The notes: generated from the sequence alone by a model not told the origin. Positions 37,479 to 47,338 are shown, counted from the first letter of the stretch. The stretch: DNA of 64,000 nucleotides from Mycobacterium sp. AT1 (GCF_002043095.1 NZ_MVOC01000027.1:186001-250000), one strand, 5' to 3'. Numbers and translations are program-made.

Positions 37479-38636
37479 TCAGCGCCCCTGATCCATGCGG
37501 TACGGCGCGGTGAGCGGATTGCTGACGTTGCCCGGTCCGCCGGCCATGCAGGGGCTGGGGAACTGGCCAATCGTGCGGCCCCACTGCAACTCCAACCAGG
37601 TCAGGTCACATTCCCAGCGGGTGCCGGTGAAGAGCCCGGCGTCGATCCGACTCAGCGTCAGGTCGATCACCGCCGTCAGGTTGGCATAGTCGCCGCGCTG
37701 CCACTTGTCGATGTCCGCACTGGGGAACGGGTACGTCGGAAGCAGGCCAAGGGATTTCGTCAGGCTAGGCCCCGCGTTGCCCAGAGCTTCGAGCACCGGT
37801 CCCAAGTGTTTCAGCTCCTTGACCAGATTTTCCTTGCTCTGGTTCACCGTGTCGGTGGTCAGTGCGCTGAACTTGCCCAACTGGTCGGCCGCCTCGACGA
37901 GATTGGAGCGCTGATCGTTCAGCACCGCCAGCGCATTGGGAATCGTCTCGACGGCGCGGTCGAGAACGGGCTGTTGTTCGGCAAACTTCGCGACGAGATT
38001 GTTGAGACTGTCGGTTGCTGCGATGATGTCGCCGCTCTGGTCGTTGAGGGTCGCGGCGAATTTGTCGGACTGTTCGATCAAGCTGCGTACATCCGACTCG
38101 CGACCGCGCATCGCCGTGCTCAACGCTTCGGTGATGTCCCCGGCTTGGCCGATGCCGCCGCCGTTGAGGACCATCGACAACGCCGCCAGCGTCTGCTCGG
38201 GCGTCGGGTAGGCCCCGGCCCGATCCAGGGGGATCACCGAGCCCTCGTGCAGCCTGCCCTGCGGCGGTTCATCCGTCGGTGGCGCCAATTCGATGTGCAG
38301 GGAACCGAATATCGTCGTCATACCGATCTTCGCCGTGGCGTTGGCCGGCAGGTTCACGTCCTCGTTGAGGCGCATCGACACCAGCGCGTGGCCGTTCTGC
38401 AGCTCGATCTTGGACACGTGACCGACCGTCACGTCGGCGACGCGTACTCGCGAATTGGGCTGAATATTGCTGACGTCGGGCATCTGCGCCTGCACCAGGT
38501 ACGACGCCTCTCCTCTACCCTCGGTGCCGGGCACCGGCAGCGAGTTGATCCCCTGCCAGCTGCAACTCGCCAACAACCCGGCCACCATCACGGTCACCAC
38601 ACACACCGCAGCGCGGCGGTTCCACGAAAGACTCAC
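37479..38636 (-). CDS. mceE: Mce-family lipoprotein MceE (LprN-like)
   Basis: 385 residues. Signal sequence with lipobox LASC and lipidated Cys25, which marks the MceE position. The Mce domain begins SYLVQAQMPDVSNIQPNSRVRV and includes VTVGHVSKIELQ. A long helical region follows and a C-terminal WECDLTWLELQWGR with CMAGGPGNVSNP. The GTG start overlaps mceD by 4 bp (GTGA), and mceF starts 3 bp after its stop. Confidence 0.93.
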   Translation of the reverse strand: MSLSWNRRAAVCVVTVMVAGLLASCSWQGINSLPVPGTEGRGEASYLVQAQMPDVSNIQPNSRVRVADVTVGHVSKIELQNGHALVSMRLNEDVNLPANATAKIGMTTIFGSLHIELAPPTDEPPQGRLHEGSVIPLDRAGAYPTPEQTLAALSMVLNGGGIGQAGDITEALSTAMRGRESDVRSLIEQSDKFAATLNDQSGDIIAATDSLNNLVAKFAEQQPVLDRAVETIPNALAVLNDQRSNLVEAADQLGKFSALTTDTVNQSKENLVKELKHLGPVLEALGNAGPSLTKSLGLLPTYPFPSADIDKWQRGDYANLTAVIDLTLSRIDAGLFTGTRWECDLTWLELQWGRTIGQFPSPCMAGGPGNVSNPLTAPYRMDQGR

Positions 38637-39943
38637 GACCCTCCTCCGGGCGGCGCCATCATCCCCGGCAAGCCGGCCGCGGGATCGGTCGACACGGTGG
38701 CCGGCCCGGGAGCTTCGGCAGCCAACGGGGGTCCAGCCGGCGGGGGCGAATCTGCTTGCGGCAGGGGCGGAACGAAGTCGGGCCTCATCGAATCCTCGCT
38801 GTAGGTGACCTCGTTGGGTCTTGCCTGCGCACCGACGAGCAGGTTCTCGCCAAGCGGAAGGAAGTTCATCTGCCGGTTCTTGATGATCGGTGCCAGGTAT
38901 TGGGCGCACAGCTTCGAGGACTGCTCCGCACCGAGCCGGGACGCCGCCTGGATCGCACCGCACAGAAACGAAATCGGGTTCGCGAAGTTGTTGATCATCA
39001 ATTCACCGGTGAGCGATCCGTTGGCCGGCTCGTAGATGTTGTTGAAGTTCGCCATGACGGTCGGGAGGCTGTGCAACGTCTGCTCGACGTCACCCAGGCT
39101 GTCGTTCAACGCAACCGAGATGGACGACAGCTTGTCTGCGGCCGTGCCGATCGGTTCGCGATTCTCCGCCACGAAGGTCGTGACGTCGCCAACGACATCG
39201 TTGAGGTCTTGGACGGCTCGGCCGACCTCGTTCGGATCGTCGGCAAGCAATCCCGACACCTCGGCGAGGTTGACGTTCAATCGTCCAAGCAAGTCACCGC
39301 TGTCGCGAAGCGCCGTGACGAGCGTCGACAGATTCTTGACCGTGCCGAAGATGTCCTCGCTGTGGTCGCCAAGAGCGGAAACGGTCTGCGACAGCTTGAT
39401 GACGGTGTCACGGATGTTGGCCCCTTGGCCGCGGAGATTGTCAGCGGCGGTGTTGATCAGGGACCCGAGCGTGCTGACTCCCCCTGGCGCAGTCGGCTGC
39501 AACATGTCAGTCAACCGCTCCAGCTGGGCGCGCACGTCGTCCCACTCCACGGGCACCGCCGTTCGATTCTGCGGAATCACCGCGCCGGACGCGATGATGG
39601 CACCGTCGGTATAGGGCGGTGTGAGCTGAATGGCGCGTCCGGTGACGAGCTGCGGTGACAGGATCACGGCGTTCACGTTCGCCGGGACCTTGTACTTGGA
39701 GTCGAACCAGAACGTGATCTTGCTACGTTGCGGTTCGGGCTCGATCTTCTCGACCTTGCCGACCGAGACTCCTCGGATTCGAACGTCGTCACCGGCAAAG
39801 AGCCCGGTGCTGTTGTCGAAGTACCCCACCACCAAGGTCTTTCCGACGTGGTCGGCGATCTTCACGACGGCGAACACCGCAGCGACGAGGACTGCCACCA
39901 GCGTCACTGCGAGTGCACCGCGCGGATTCGCGATCATCTTCAC
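38633..39943 (-). CDS. mceD: Mce-family protein MceD
   Basis: 436 residues with an N-terminal anchor (GALAVTLVAVLVAAVFAVVKI). Mce domain: VVGYFDNSTGLFAGDDVRIRG and VSVGKVEKIEPE, then helical needle repeats with LSTLVTALRDSGDLLGRLN. The last 45 residues are Pro/Ala-rich. GTG start overlaps the mceC stop (GTGA). The key Mce substitution pattern is as in other MceD subunits; nothing unusual seen. Confidence 0.93.
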   Translation of the reverse strand: MKMIANPRGALAVTLVAVLVAAVFAVVKIADHVGKTLVVGYFDNSTGLFAGDDVRIRGVSVGKVEKIEPEPQRSKITFWFDSKYKVPANVNAVILSPQLVTGRAIQLTPPYTDGAIIASGAVIPQNRTAVPVEWDDVRAQLERLTDMLQPTAPGGVSTLGSLINTAADNLRGQGANIRDTVIKLSQTVSALGDHSEDIFGTVKNLSTLVTALRDSGDLLGRLNVNLAEVSGLLADDPNEVGRAVQDLNDVVGDVTTFVAENREPIGTAADKLSSISVALNDSLGDVEQTLHSLPTVMANFNNIYEPANGSLTGELMINNFANPISFLCGAIQAASRLGAEQSSKLCAQYLAPIIKNRQMNFLPLGENLLVGAQARPNEVTYSEDSMRPDFVPPLPQADSPPPAGPPLAAEAPGPATVSTDPAAGLPGMMAPPGGGS

Positions 39944-41295
39944 GGTTGGCCTCCTGCAGTCGGTTCGCCGGGCGCCGGCACGAACACGGGTGACGGCGTG
40001 GGCTCCGGTGCGGACTGGCCACCGGCGGGGTCTGGGGCGGGCGGTCCTGGCGGCGGTCCGCCGGGGGCCGGTGCCGGGGGCGGATCCCGGTATGGATAGC
40101 ACCCGGTGGGGCCAGGAAGCGGAACGCCGGGCGGTCCGCACCCTGGGTCGCCAGGATTGCCGGTGATCGCGTCGGGCAGAGTGAGGCGAGGATCGCCGCC
40201 CTGGCCAGTTCGCGGGTACGGCACGGGCAGCGGCGGGGTGGCGGGCTGACCGACCTGCGGATCGTTGAGCTCCGACGGCGGAAGGGTGGACGGATCCACG
40301 CCGAGATCGGAGAACGCCGCATCCACGAACGGTTGGACGAACTGCCCAGGTAACAAGTTGACGACGTATGCCTTGAAGAACGGTCCCGAACCCAACGATT
40401 CACCCAGTGACATCGAATAGGTGCTCAAACCCTTGAGCGCCTTCTGGATTCGCTCCTTGCGAGCGTCGACGATGGCCAAGACGCCGTTGAGTTTGTCCAG
40501 CGCGGGCTTCATCTCCTTGCGGTTGTCGGCGATGAACGCCTTCAACTGCGTGGAGACTGCGGAGATGTTGCCAGCCAGGCCGTCCAGCGCCGCGCTCTGC
40601 GAACGCAGTTGCACCAGTAGCGCGTTCGTGTCTTGGATGAGACCGACGATTCGGTCGGTACGACGTGCGAGTACCCCGGTGGCCTTCGCCGCGTTGTCGA
40701 GCAGGCTGCGCAGTTGCTGATCCCGGTTGTTCAGCGTGTCCGCGAACCGCGCCACACCGGACACGGCGTCACGCAGCTGTGGCGGGGTGTCGGCGAAGGT
40801 CTGCGCCATGGTGGCCAGCGAGTCGGACAGCTGGTTGGTATTCAGACCGCTGATCGTGGTGGCCAGCTCGCCGAGAGCGTCCGGAAGTTGGTACGGGGAC
40901 GTCGTGCGCTCCATCGGAATTGCGCCGTTGAGGTCACCGTCTCCGTGCGGTGTCACGTCGAGTTCCTTGGTGCCAAGAAGACCCTTGGTCCTGATTGCCG
41001 CCTCGGTTCGGTCGCCCATGTGGATGTCGTCCGGGACGTCGAAGGTGACCAGCACACCCGGTCCCTCGAGCTCGATCGACGAGACCTTTCCAACGGGGTA
41101 ACCCGACACTTGCACTATCGCACCGTCGAACAGGCCCCCGGCGTCGACGAAGTAGGCGGAGTAGGCCTTGTTCTGGTTGACGAACGGCAACATCTGATTC
41201 CCCAGTGCCGCGGCGACGATCAGGATCACGACGAGAATTCCGCCGAGGCCCAGAGTCGCCGGGTTTCGTTGCGAGATCGACTCGATGATCTTCAT
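39940..41295 (-). CDS. mceC: Mce-family protein MceC
   Basis: 451 residues. Anchor LGLGGILVVILIVAAALG, Mce domain (YFVDAGGLFDGAIVQVSGYPVGKV), helical needle, and a C-terminus unusually rich in proline over about 130 residues (including PPPAPAPGGPPPGPPAP and EPTPSPVFVPAPGEP). Such tails are known in MceC/MceD and may sit in the outer envelope. ATG overlaps the mceB stop by 4 bp. Confidence 0.93.
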   Translation of the reverse strand: MKIIESISQRNPATLGLGGILVVILIVAAALGNQMLPFVNQNKAYSAYFVDAGGLFDGAIVQVSGYPVGKVSSIELEGPGVLVTFDVPDDIHMGDRTEAAIRTKGLLGTKELDVTPHGDGDLNGAIPMERTTSPYQLPDALGELATTISGLNTNQLSDSLATMAQTFADTPPQLRDAVSGVARFADTLNNRDQQLRSLLDNAAKATGVLARRTDRIVGLIQDTNALLVQLRSQSAALDGLAGNISAVSTQLKAFIADNRKEMKPALDKLNGVLAIVDARKERIQKALKGLSTYSMSLGESLGSGPFFKAYVVNLLPGQFVQPFVDAAFSDLGVDPSTLPPSELNDPQVGQPATPPLPVPYPRTGQGGDPRLTLPDAITGNPGDPGCGPPGVPLPGPTGCYPYRDPPPAPAPGGPPPGPPAPDPAGGQSAPEPTPSPVFVPAPGEPTAGGQP

Positions 41296-42323
41296 TTCGG
41301 CGCACACCGCCCCGTGCTTTGACCCGCGACCTTGACGAACACGGGCTGGCCACCCTTGCCGTTCAGCTTCAGCACCACGTCGCAGAAGTAGAAGCTGAAG
41401 TAGTCGCCGTAGATTCCCTGCCTGTTGAGCATCTGATACTTGTCCGGCAGCGTGTTGAGGATTTGGTCGAAGTACTCGTGGTCCAGCAACACGTTGCCCG
41501 CGACACGATCCGACTCCGTGACCACCCGGTGGATGGGGGCCCTCGTCTCGGCGAGGAGGTCGGCGATCGTGTCGGTGGCCGCACTCGTTGCTGCCACGGC
41601 GTTGGTTATGTCGGTCTTTCGCTCGGCCAACCCGTGGATCAGATCAGCCAGGTTGGTCACCGCCTTGTCGAGCTGATCAGTCTGACCGCCAAGGGAACCC
41701 ATGACCCTGCCAAGGTTGTCGACCACCTGGCCGATGAGGACGTCGCGGTCGGCCAACGTGTTGGTGACGGCCGCGGCCTGGCTGAGGAACGACGCAATCG
41801 TCGGCCCCTCACCCTGAAAGGCGCCGATCAACTCGCCGCTGAGATCGTTGACCTGTTGCGGGTTCAGCGCCCGAAACAACGGACGGAAGCCTCCGGTCAC
41901 CGAGTCCAGGTCGAGGGCGGGTCGTGTCCGGCCCACCGGAATCGTCTCTCCCGGCGTCAAGACCCTTGGGTCCCCGGCGTTTTCGACCAACGCCAAGTAG
42001 CGACCACCGATCAAGTCGTCATACCGCACCTCGGCCTGAGTTCCCTGCGTCAGGACCGCTTGGTGGTCAGCGGTGAAGCTGACACGCACGGTTGCGTCGC
42101 GGTTGACGACGATGTCGCCCACCTTGCCCACCTCGACACCGGCAATACGAACCATGTCCCCTTCCCGAAGGCCCGAGACGTTGGTGAACTGGGCGGCATA
42201 ATCAGTCGCGTCACCACCGGATCGAAACTGCGAGAACACCACCACGGTCGCGCCGAGGGCCAACGCACAGACCGTCATGAAGATCCCGAGGCGCCAGCTG
42301 ACACCTCGAAGGTTCTTGGTCAT
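41292..42323 (-). CDS. mceB: Mce-family protein MceB
   Basis: 343 residues. Anchor LGIFMTVCALALGATVVVF, Mce domain (AAQFTNVSGLREGDMVRIAG, EVGKVGDIVV, DDLIGGRYLALVE), helical needle and a short end with two cysteines (FYFCDVV, GRCAPK). No proline tail. ATG overlaps mceA stop by 4 bp. Confidence 0.93.
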   Translation of the reverse strand: MTKNLRGVSWRLGIFMTVCALALGATVVVFSQFRSGGDATDYAAQFTNVSGLREGDMVRIAGVEVGKVGDIVVNRDATVRVSFTADHQAVLTQGTQAEVRYDDLIGGRYLALVENAGDPRVLTPGETIPVGRTRPALDLDSVTGGFRPLFRALNPQQVNDLSGELIGAFQGEGPTIASFLSQAAAVTNTLADRDVLIGQVVDNLGRVMGSLGGQTDQLDKAVTNLADLIHGLAERKTDITNAVAATSAATDTIADLLAETRAPIHRVVTESDRVAGNVLLDHEYFDQILNTLPDKYQMLNRQGIYGDYFSFYFCDVVLKLNGKGGQPVFVKVAGQSTGRCAPK

Positions 42324-43714
42324 GGCGTTCCTGCTTCCTGTGGTGCGGAGTCGGGCGGCACGGCGGCGGGTTGATCGGCAGCGGCCGCGCCTGCTGGCGG
42401 CAGTCCCGGCCAGAGCGGCACACCGCCAGGCCCATACAGCGCAGCGCCGTACGGCGGGGCCCCCGGGTAGGGCTGCGGTCCCGGCGCTGGACCGGGCAGG
42501 CATTTACGGATGCTCGGCGGCTCCGGCACCGCGCGGGTGACCGGGAGGTAGTTCGCGTAGCACGGCTGACCCAGGCCCGGGTTTGGTCGAATGTCGAGAC
42601 CCGTACCCCAACCCGTGTTGGTGATCAGTTGTCGCACGGGAAAGTTCTTCGTCGCATCCGGCAGCGATCCACATCCCGGCCGCCCACCGGGTCCCCCCTT
42701 CGCCGCCACGACCGGCAGGTTGTCGGGGAACTGGTAGGGATCGTTGCCCGGCAACAGGGCGACGTCGACGACGAAAGTTCGACCGTCACCCCCGAAGACG
42801 TCCTTTCCGTTGTCGATTGTCCACTGCGCGCCCTGGAGTGTGCACGTGAAGGTCGGGCTGTACATCTCGAGGAGTTCCGTCGTCGGCTCGAGACTGTTGA
42901 CGGCCGCGACGAAGCTGTCCTTGCTCGCGCCAACGAGAGTCGTTGCGTCTTGCGCGAAACCGACGGCACTCAGTAGCAGACCGTCCAGCGCGCTCGCATT
43001 GTCGACCACCGTGGAACTCGTCGTACTGGCTGCGTCCAGTATCGACACGATGTCCCGCGCGGCCACGGTGTAGGTGTCACTCGCGTCCTTCAACGCGTTG
43101 ACGTCCGAACGGATCACATCGCTGCGTCCGTTGAGCGCGGTCAACACCTCGTTGAGATCCGTTGCGGCCTGACCGATGCGCTCACCCCGGCCGCGTACCG
43201 CGTCGGCGACGGCGGTGAGCACGGCGTTCAACTTGACCGGATCGACCATCTTGAGCAGATCAGTGAGGTTCTCGAAGACGGTGTTGACTTCGGTCGTGAC
43301 GTTGGTCGCGTTCAGCACGGCTCCCGCGGAAAGCCGCTTGGCGGTTGGCTCCTTCGGGTAGGAGAGATCGACGAACTTCGCACCGAAGACGGTGGTGATG
43401 GCGATCTTGGCTTGAACGTTGGCCGGTATGTAGCGGATCTGATCGGAGTCGATGTCCAGCTTCATCTGCGCGCCGCCCTGATCGCCTGCGCCGATCTTCC
43501 CGACGCGACCCACCTCGACCCCGCGCAGCTTTACCTTGGCACCGGTCTCGAGCACCAATCCGGAACGCTCGGCATTCAACGTGACCGGAACGACCGAACG
43601 GAAGGTGCCTTGGAAAGCACCCGCAGTGCCGAACACCAGGGCCGCGACGGCGAGTAGCAGGATCAGTGGCCACCATCTCGTCGAGATGCGTCGTTGTCCG
43701 ATAACGGTATTCAC
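42320..43714 (-). CDS. mceA: Mce-family protein MceA
   Basis: 464 residues. Anchor WPLILLLAVAALVFGTAGA, Mce domain (RSGLVLETGAKVKLRG, EVGRVGKI, TTVFGAKFVDLSYP), needle helices, MYSPTFTCTLQG, and a Pro/Gly/Tyr-rich C-terminal tail of about 60 residues. It begins the mceA-F series, four bases after the yrbEB stop, with a GTG start. The mce locus number cannot be assigned from sequence alone. Confidence 0.93.
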   Translation of the reverse strand: MNTVIGQRRISTRWWPLILLLAVAALVFGTAGAFQGTFRSVVPVTLNAERSGLVLETGAKVKLRGVEVGRVGKIGAGDQGGAQMKLDIDSDQIRYIPANVQAKIAITTVFGAKFVDLSYPKEPTAKRLSAGAVLNATNVTTEVNTVFENLTDLLKMVDPVKLNAVLTAVADAVRGRGERIGQAATDLNEVLTALNGRSDVIRSDVNALKDASDTYTVAARDIVSILDAASTTSSTVVDNASALDGLLLSAVGFAQDATTLVGASKDSFVAAVNSLEPTTELLEMYSPTFTCTLQGAQWTIDNGKDVFGGDGRTFVVDVALLPGNDPYQFPDNLPVVAAKGGPGGRPGCGSLPDATKNFPVRQLITNTGWGTGLDIRPNPGLGQPCYANYLPVTRAVPEPPSIRKCLPGPAPGPQPYPGAPPYGAALYGPGGVPLWPGLPPAGAAAADQPAAVPPDSAPQEAGTP

Positions 43715-43717
43715 GAG

Positions 43718-44578
43718 TCACCCAGCCAGGTGAAAGTTGCCGGACTGCCCGTACACGGCCAGGGTCACGGCCATCAGCACGATGGCGCCCACCACCATGG
43801 AGGCGCGTACGGCGCGCCCGACAGCCTCTCCGACGCCGGCGGGACCGCCGCTGGCCGTGTAGCCGTAGTACGTGCAAATCAGCATGACCACAACGATCAT
43901 CACGATGGTCTGAGCGAAGGACCACACCAGATCGCTCGTGTTCAGGAAGGTGTTGAAGTAGTGGTCGTAGACACCCGTCGCCTGCCCGTAGATGAACGTG
44001 GTGCCGTAACGCGCGGCGAGGAACCCGGTCATCAACGCCACCGCGTACAGCGGGATCACCACGATCGTCCCGGCGAGCACGCGTGTCGCCGCCAGATACG
44101 TCACGCTTCGGATCCCCATCACTTCGAGCGCGTCGACCTCTTCGTTGATCTTCATCGCGCCCATCTGCGCGGTGGCGCCAGCCCCTACGGTGGCGGTCAG
44201 CGTGACCTGCGCGGTCCCGGGAACGATCAGCCTTGGGATGAAGAACGCCGACGCAAAACCGGTGAACGCGTCGACGCCGACGGATTGAAACTGCGTGTAG
44301 CCCTGGGCGGCCACCACCGCTCCGGTGGTCATCGTCATGAACCCCACGATGACGACGGTGCCGCCGACCGCGGCCAGAGCGCCTGAGCCCAAGCCCATTT
44401 GGGCGATCAGCCGCAGCAGTTCGGGGCGGTAGTTCACCAGCACGTCCGGAATGCGGGCGAGCGTCATGAAGTAGAAGCGGGTTTGCTCACCAACGCGGTC
44501 CCATTCGGCGAGGAGCTTCTTGAGTGTGCGTGCCAAGCGCGGCGAACGCCCGGAGGGGCTGGCGGCAAGGTGTGTCAT
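43718..44578 (-). CDS. yrbEB: YrbEB/MlaE-type ABC permease of the Mce complex
   Basis: 286-residue inner-membrane permease with five or six spans. The N-terminal amphipathic segment with FYFMTLARIPDVLVNYRPE, the MGAMKINEEVDALEVMGI coupling-helix region, and TASGGPAGVGEAVGRAVRAS near the C-terminus are diagnostic. It forms the lipid-translocating heterodimer with YrbEA under an MceG-type ATPase encoded elsewhere. ATG at 44578 is preferred over a longer frame because the gene then starts just after the yrbEA stop. Confidence 0.93.
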   Translation of the reverse strand: MTHLAASPSGRSPRLARTLKKLLAEWDRVGEQTRFYFMTLARIPDVLVNYRPELLRLIAQMGLGSGALAAVGGTVVIVGFMTMTTGAVVAAQGYTQFQSVGVDAFTGFASAFFIPRLIVPGTAQVTLTATVGAGATAQMGAMKINEEVDALEVMGIRSVTYLAATRVLAGTIVVIPLYAVALMTGFLAARYGTTFIYGQATGVYDHYFNTFLNTSDLVWSFAQTIVMIVVVMLICTYYGYTASGGPAGVGEAVGRAVRASMVVGAIVLMAVTLAVYGQSGNFHLAG

Positions 44579-44591
44579 TTCGCGTCTCGTC

Positions 44592-45365
44592 TCATTGCAG
44601 CGTGAATTGGACACCGACGGCGGTGACGATGATGTTCACGGTGAACAGCACCATGAAGGAGAAGACGACGGTCTCGTTGACCGCGTTGCCGACGCCGGCC
44701 GGGCCACCGCCCACCGAGATCCCCTTGTAGCAGGCGATTAATCCCGATCCGAGCCCGAACAAGAACGCCTTGATGACCGAGACGATCACGTCGCCGACAC
44801 CGGTCACCACGGTCATGCCGTCGATGAAGGCGCCTGCCGACACGTGAAGAGCGAAGACACAGAAGAAGAATGACGCGAGCATGCCGACCAAGACCACGAG
44901 ACCCATGAGTGCGACGGAGACCGTCGTCGCCGCCAGTACGCGGGGAATCACCAGCGCCTGGATCGGATCGATGCCCATGACCCGTTGCGCGTCGAGCTCT
45001 TCACGGATCGTACGCGCTCCGAGGTCGGCGCACATCGCGGTGGCGCTGGCCCCCGCGGTCACCAACACCGTTACCAGAGGGCCGATCTGGTTGACGTTGA
45101 AGAACGCGGCTCCCGCGCCCGAGAAGTCGGCGGCGCCGAACTCGCTCAGCAGAATGTTGAAGATGAAGGTGTTGATGACCGCGTACGGAATGATCATCAG
45201 GACGGCGGGCAGCACCGACACTCTGGCAACGAACCACGACTGGTCCAGGTACTCCCGCCACGCCAACGGCGTGGTGAAGATGCCCACGACGACGTCCAGG
45301 ACCATTCCGAAGAACCCGCCCAACGCGCGGACCGGCTTCATCACCGGGGCGGCGGTCAGCAACAT
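44592..45365 (-). CDS. yrbEA: YrbEA/MlaE-type ABC permease of the Mce complex
   Basis: 257 residues. Same family as YrbEB: RALGGFFGMVLDVV, CADLGARTIREELDAQRVMGID (coupling helix), and GISVGGGPAGVGNAVNETVV at the end. First gene of the operon yrbEA-yrbEB-mceA-F-mas-mas. A GGCGAG site lies 6 bp before the ATG. Confidence 0.92.
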   Translation of the reverse strand: MLLTAAPVMKPVRALGGFFGMVLDVVVGIFTTPLAWREYLDQSWFVARVSVLPAVLMIIPYAVINTFIFNILLSEFGAADFSGAGAAFFNVNQIGPLVTVLVTAGASATAMCADLGARTIREELDAQRVMGIDPIQALVIPRVLAATTVSVALMGLVVLVGMLASFFFCVFALHVSAGAFIDGMTVVTGVGDVIVSVIKAFLFGLGSGLIACYKGISVGGGPAGVGNAVNETVVFSFMVLFTVNIIVTAVGVQFTLQ

Positions 45366-45697
45366 GACGATCTCGCCGCGTCGGTGGTCGATCGGCTAAG
45401 GGCAAGCGTCACGTGTTCTCCCGTGTTCGAGTCGGTCATTCACTGTCACTCGTCATGCCTTGCCAGCTATGACTTAGCTGACAGGTGAGGTCATTTCGTG
45501 ACCGCTGACACATTCAACCATCGGCTACCGCACGGGCGGCAACCCCCGAAGGGGATATCCGGCTATCCCATCCGGGGCAATCAAATTGACGTTCATGCCT
45601 ATGGTGTACAAGAGGATTCGGCGGCAGGGCGGCACTCGCCTGACGTCGACGAGAAGTTGCCACGACGATCTCCGCGACGCGGCGGGCGGCTGAGCAC
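45366..45697. other. intergenic region upstream of the mce operon
   Basis: 332 bp between the mce operon start and the aldehyde dehydrogenase 3' end; both flanking genes point left, so this holds the mce promoter. An AT-richer stretch at 45465-45500 (agctatgacttagctgacagg) is the most promoter-like part. No regulator gene of the mce GntR/TetR type is adjacent. A short open frame at 45498-45701 on the plus strand has no family features. Confidence 0.35.
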
Positions 45698-47227
45698 CTA
45701 GTGGCGAGGCGTGGAGAGCAGAGCATCGAAGATGTGGCGCTCGACCTTGTGGGTCAAGTCGATGTGGACGTGCTTGGTCTCGGTGTACTCGTCGAGTGCG
45801 TGCTCCCCGAGTTCACGGCCCAGTCCACTTTGCTTGTATCCACCAAACGGCAATGCGGGGTCGATCTGGTGCCAGTTGTTGATCCACACGGTGCCCGCCC
45901 GCAGGCGATCTGCGACCTCCACTGCGCGCTCGTAGTCGGTACTCCACACGCCGGCGCTGAGCCCATACTGAGAGTCGTTGGCCTGCCTGATGGCATCGGC
46001 GACATCGGTATATCGCAGAACGCACAGAACGGGCCCGAAGATCTCCTCGCGCGCGATTTCCATGTCGTTGCCGACCTCTGTGACGATCGTCGGTTCGATC
46101 CAGTACCCCTTGGCGAACGCCTCGCCGCCGGGAACCCCGCCTCCCAAAACGATCTTGGCGCCGTCCCGTCGTGCACCGTCCAAGAAGCTCAGCACGCGGT
46201 CGCGTTGCTTCGCCGAAATCACCGGGCCGACGTCGGTGTCGAAGTCGGTGGTCGCGCCGACCTTGAGCGACGACGCACGGTCGACAAGGCGGTCGACGAC
46301 GAGGTCGTACATGTCGTCGGGTACCAGCAATCGCGTCCCGGATTCACATATTTGGCCCGAGTACAGCATGCAACCGAATAGGGCTCCGTCGACCGCGACG
46401 TCGAGATCGGCGTCGTCGAGGAGTATCTGGGCGCCCTTGCCGCCCAGCTCCAGCGACACCTTCTTGACCGTCGCCGAAGCGAGGCGCATGATTTCCCGCC
46501 CGACCGGTGTCGAACCCGTGAAGGCCACCTTGTCGACGTCGGGGTGCTCGGCAAGGCGCGCGCCGACCGTCGGGCCGGGGCCGGTGACCAGGTTGATGAC
46601 ACCGTCGGGCACTCCACACTCACGGGCGATCTCGCATAGCCGGAGCAGTGTCAGCGGTGTCTTCTCATCCGGTTTGACGACGACGGAGTTGCCCGCCGCG
46701 AGCGCGGGTCCGATCTTCCAAATGCCCAGCAGCAGCGGGAAGTTCCACGGCACGATGGCGGCGCAGACGCCAAGCGGCTCGCGCCGGATCACGTTGGTCG
46801 ACATCGTGGGATACGCCTGAGTCGACACCTGCCGCTGCCACTGGTAGGTGGCAGCCTGCTCCGCGAAGTAAAGAAAGTGCGACGCCGCGTAGCCGACGTG
46901 GAATCCGGTGGCCTGACGCACCGTCGCGCCGTTGGCGTGGATTTCGAGTTCGACGAGTTCCTCGAACTCCTCGCCGATCCGGTCGGCGATCCTGGTCATC
47001 ACCGCCGCCCGATCGACCGGTTCCATCCGTGACCACGATCCCGACTCGAATGCCGCCCGCGCCGCGGCTACGGCCTGGTCCACATGCTCGACTCCGCCGC
47101 GCGCGATCGTGGCGGTGAGCGCCGCCGTAGCGGGGTCGCGGATCTCGTCGAACTCGTCGGAGTCAACGTGTACGCCGTTGACGAACATTGTGTAGTGCTT
47201 GACGTCCGCTGCCATCTCGATTGCCAC
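45698..47227 (-). CDS. NAD(P)-dependent aldehyde dehydrogenase
   Basis: 509-residue ALDH. The oxyanion/cofactor region is IVPWNFPLLLG, NAD-binding GSTPVGREI, catalytic Glu in LELGGKGAQ and nucleophilic Cys in GQICESGTR, followed by EIFGPVLCV and PFGGYKQSGLGRE. The N-terminal GTG at 47227 is chosen because AAGGAG lies 5 bp before it and the family N-terminus (YTMFVNGVHVDS) follows. It is separated from the KDG kinase by a hairpin-rich 111 bp, so it is probably a separate unit; substrate unknown. Confidence 0.9.
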   Translation of the reverse strand: MAIEMAADVKHYTMFVNGVHVDSDEFDEIRDPATAALTATIARGGVEHVDQAVAAARAAFESGSWSRMEPVDRAAVMTRIADRIGEEFEELVELEIHANGATVRQATGFHVGYAASHFLYFAEQAATYQWQRQVSTQAYPTMSTNVIRREPLGVCAAIVPWNFPLLLGIWKIGPALAAGNSVVVKPDEKTPLTLLRLCEIARECGVPDGVINLVTGPGPTVGARLAEHPDVDKVAFTGSTPVGREIMRLASATVKKVSLELGGKGAQILLDDADLDVAVDGALFGCMLYSGQICESGTRLLVPDDMYDLVVDRLVDRASSLKVGATTDFDTDVGPVISAKQRDRVLSFLDGARRDGAKIVLGGGVPGGEAFAKGYWIEPTIVTEVGNDMEIAREEIFGPVLCVLRYTDVADAIRQANDSQYGLSAGVWSTDYERAVEVADRLRAGTVWINNWHQIDPALPFGGYKQSGLGRELGEHALDEYTETKHVHIDLTHKVERHIFDALLSTPRH

Positions 47228-47285
47228 GGCCACTCCTTCGACTCGGTCACCCGAGTCAAGCCGCATTCCCCTGGCGGGACCATCG

Positions 47286-47322
47286 CCCGAAGGAGATGTT
47301 CGGGTAGCCCTCTCGGAGAGGG
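47286..47322 (-). terminator. tandem hairpins after the hexonate operon
   Basis: Two adjacent stems: CCCGAA/TTCGGG (47286-47304, 7-nt loop) and CCCTCT/AGAGGG (47308-47322, 3-nt loop), just past the KDG kinase stop. A third perfect stem, GACTCGG/CCGAGTC with loop TCAC (47240-47257), lies next to the aldehyde dehydrogenase ribosome site and could be its operator or part of the same terminator. Confidence 0.5.
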
Positions 47323-47338
47323 GGACCCAGTTCCCGCG

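Noticed and set aside
45498..45701. Plus-strand open frame of 67 codons in the mce promoter region
   Set aside because: No ribosome site, no recognisable motif, and composition like random high-GC frame.
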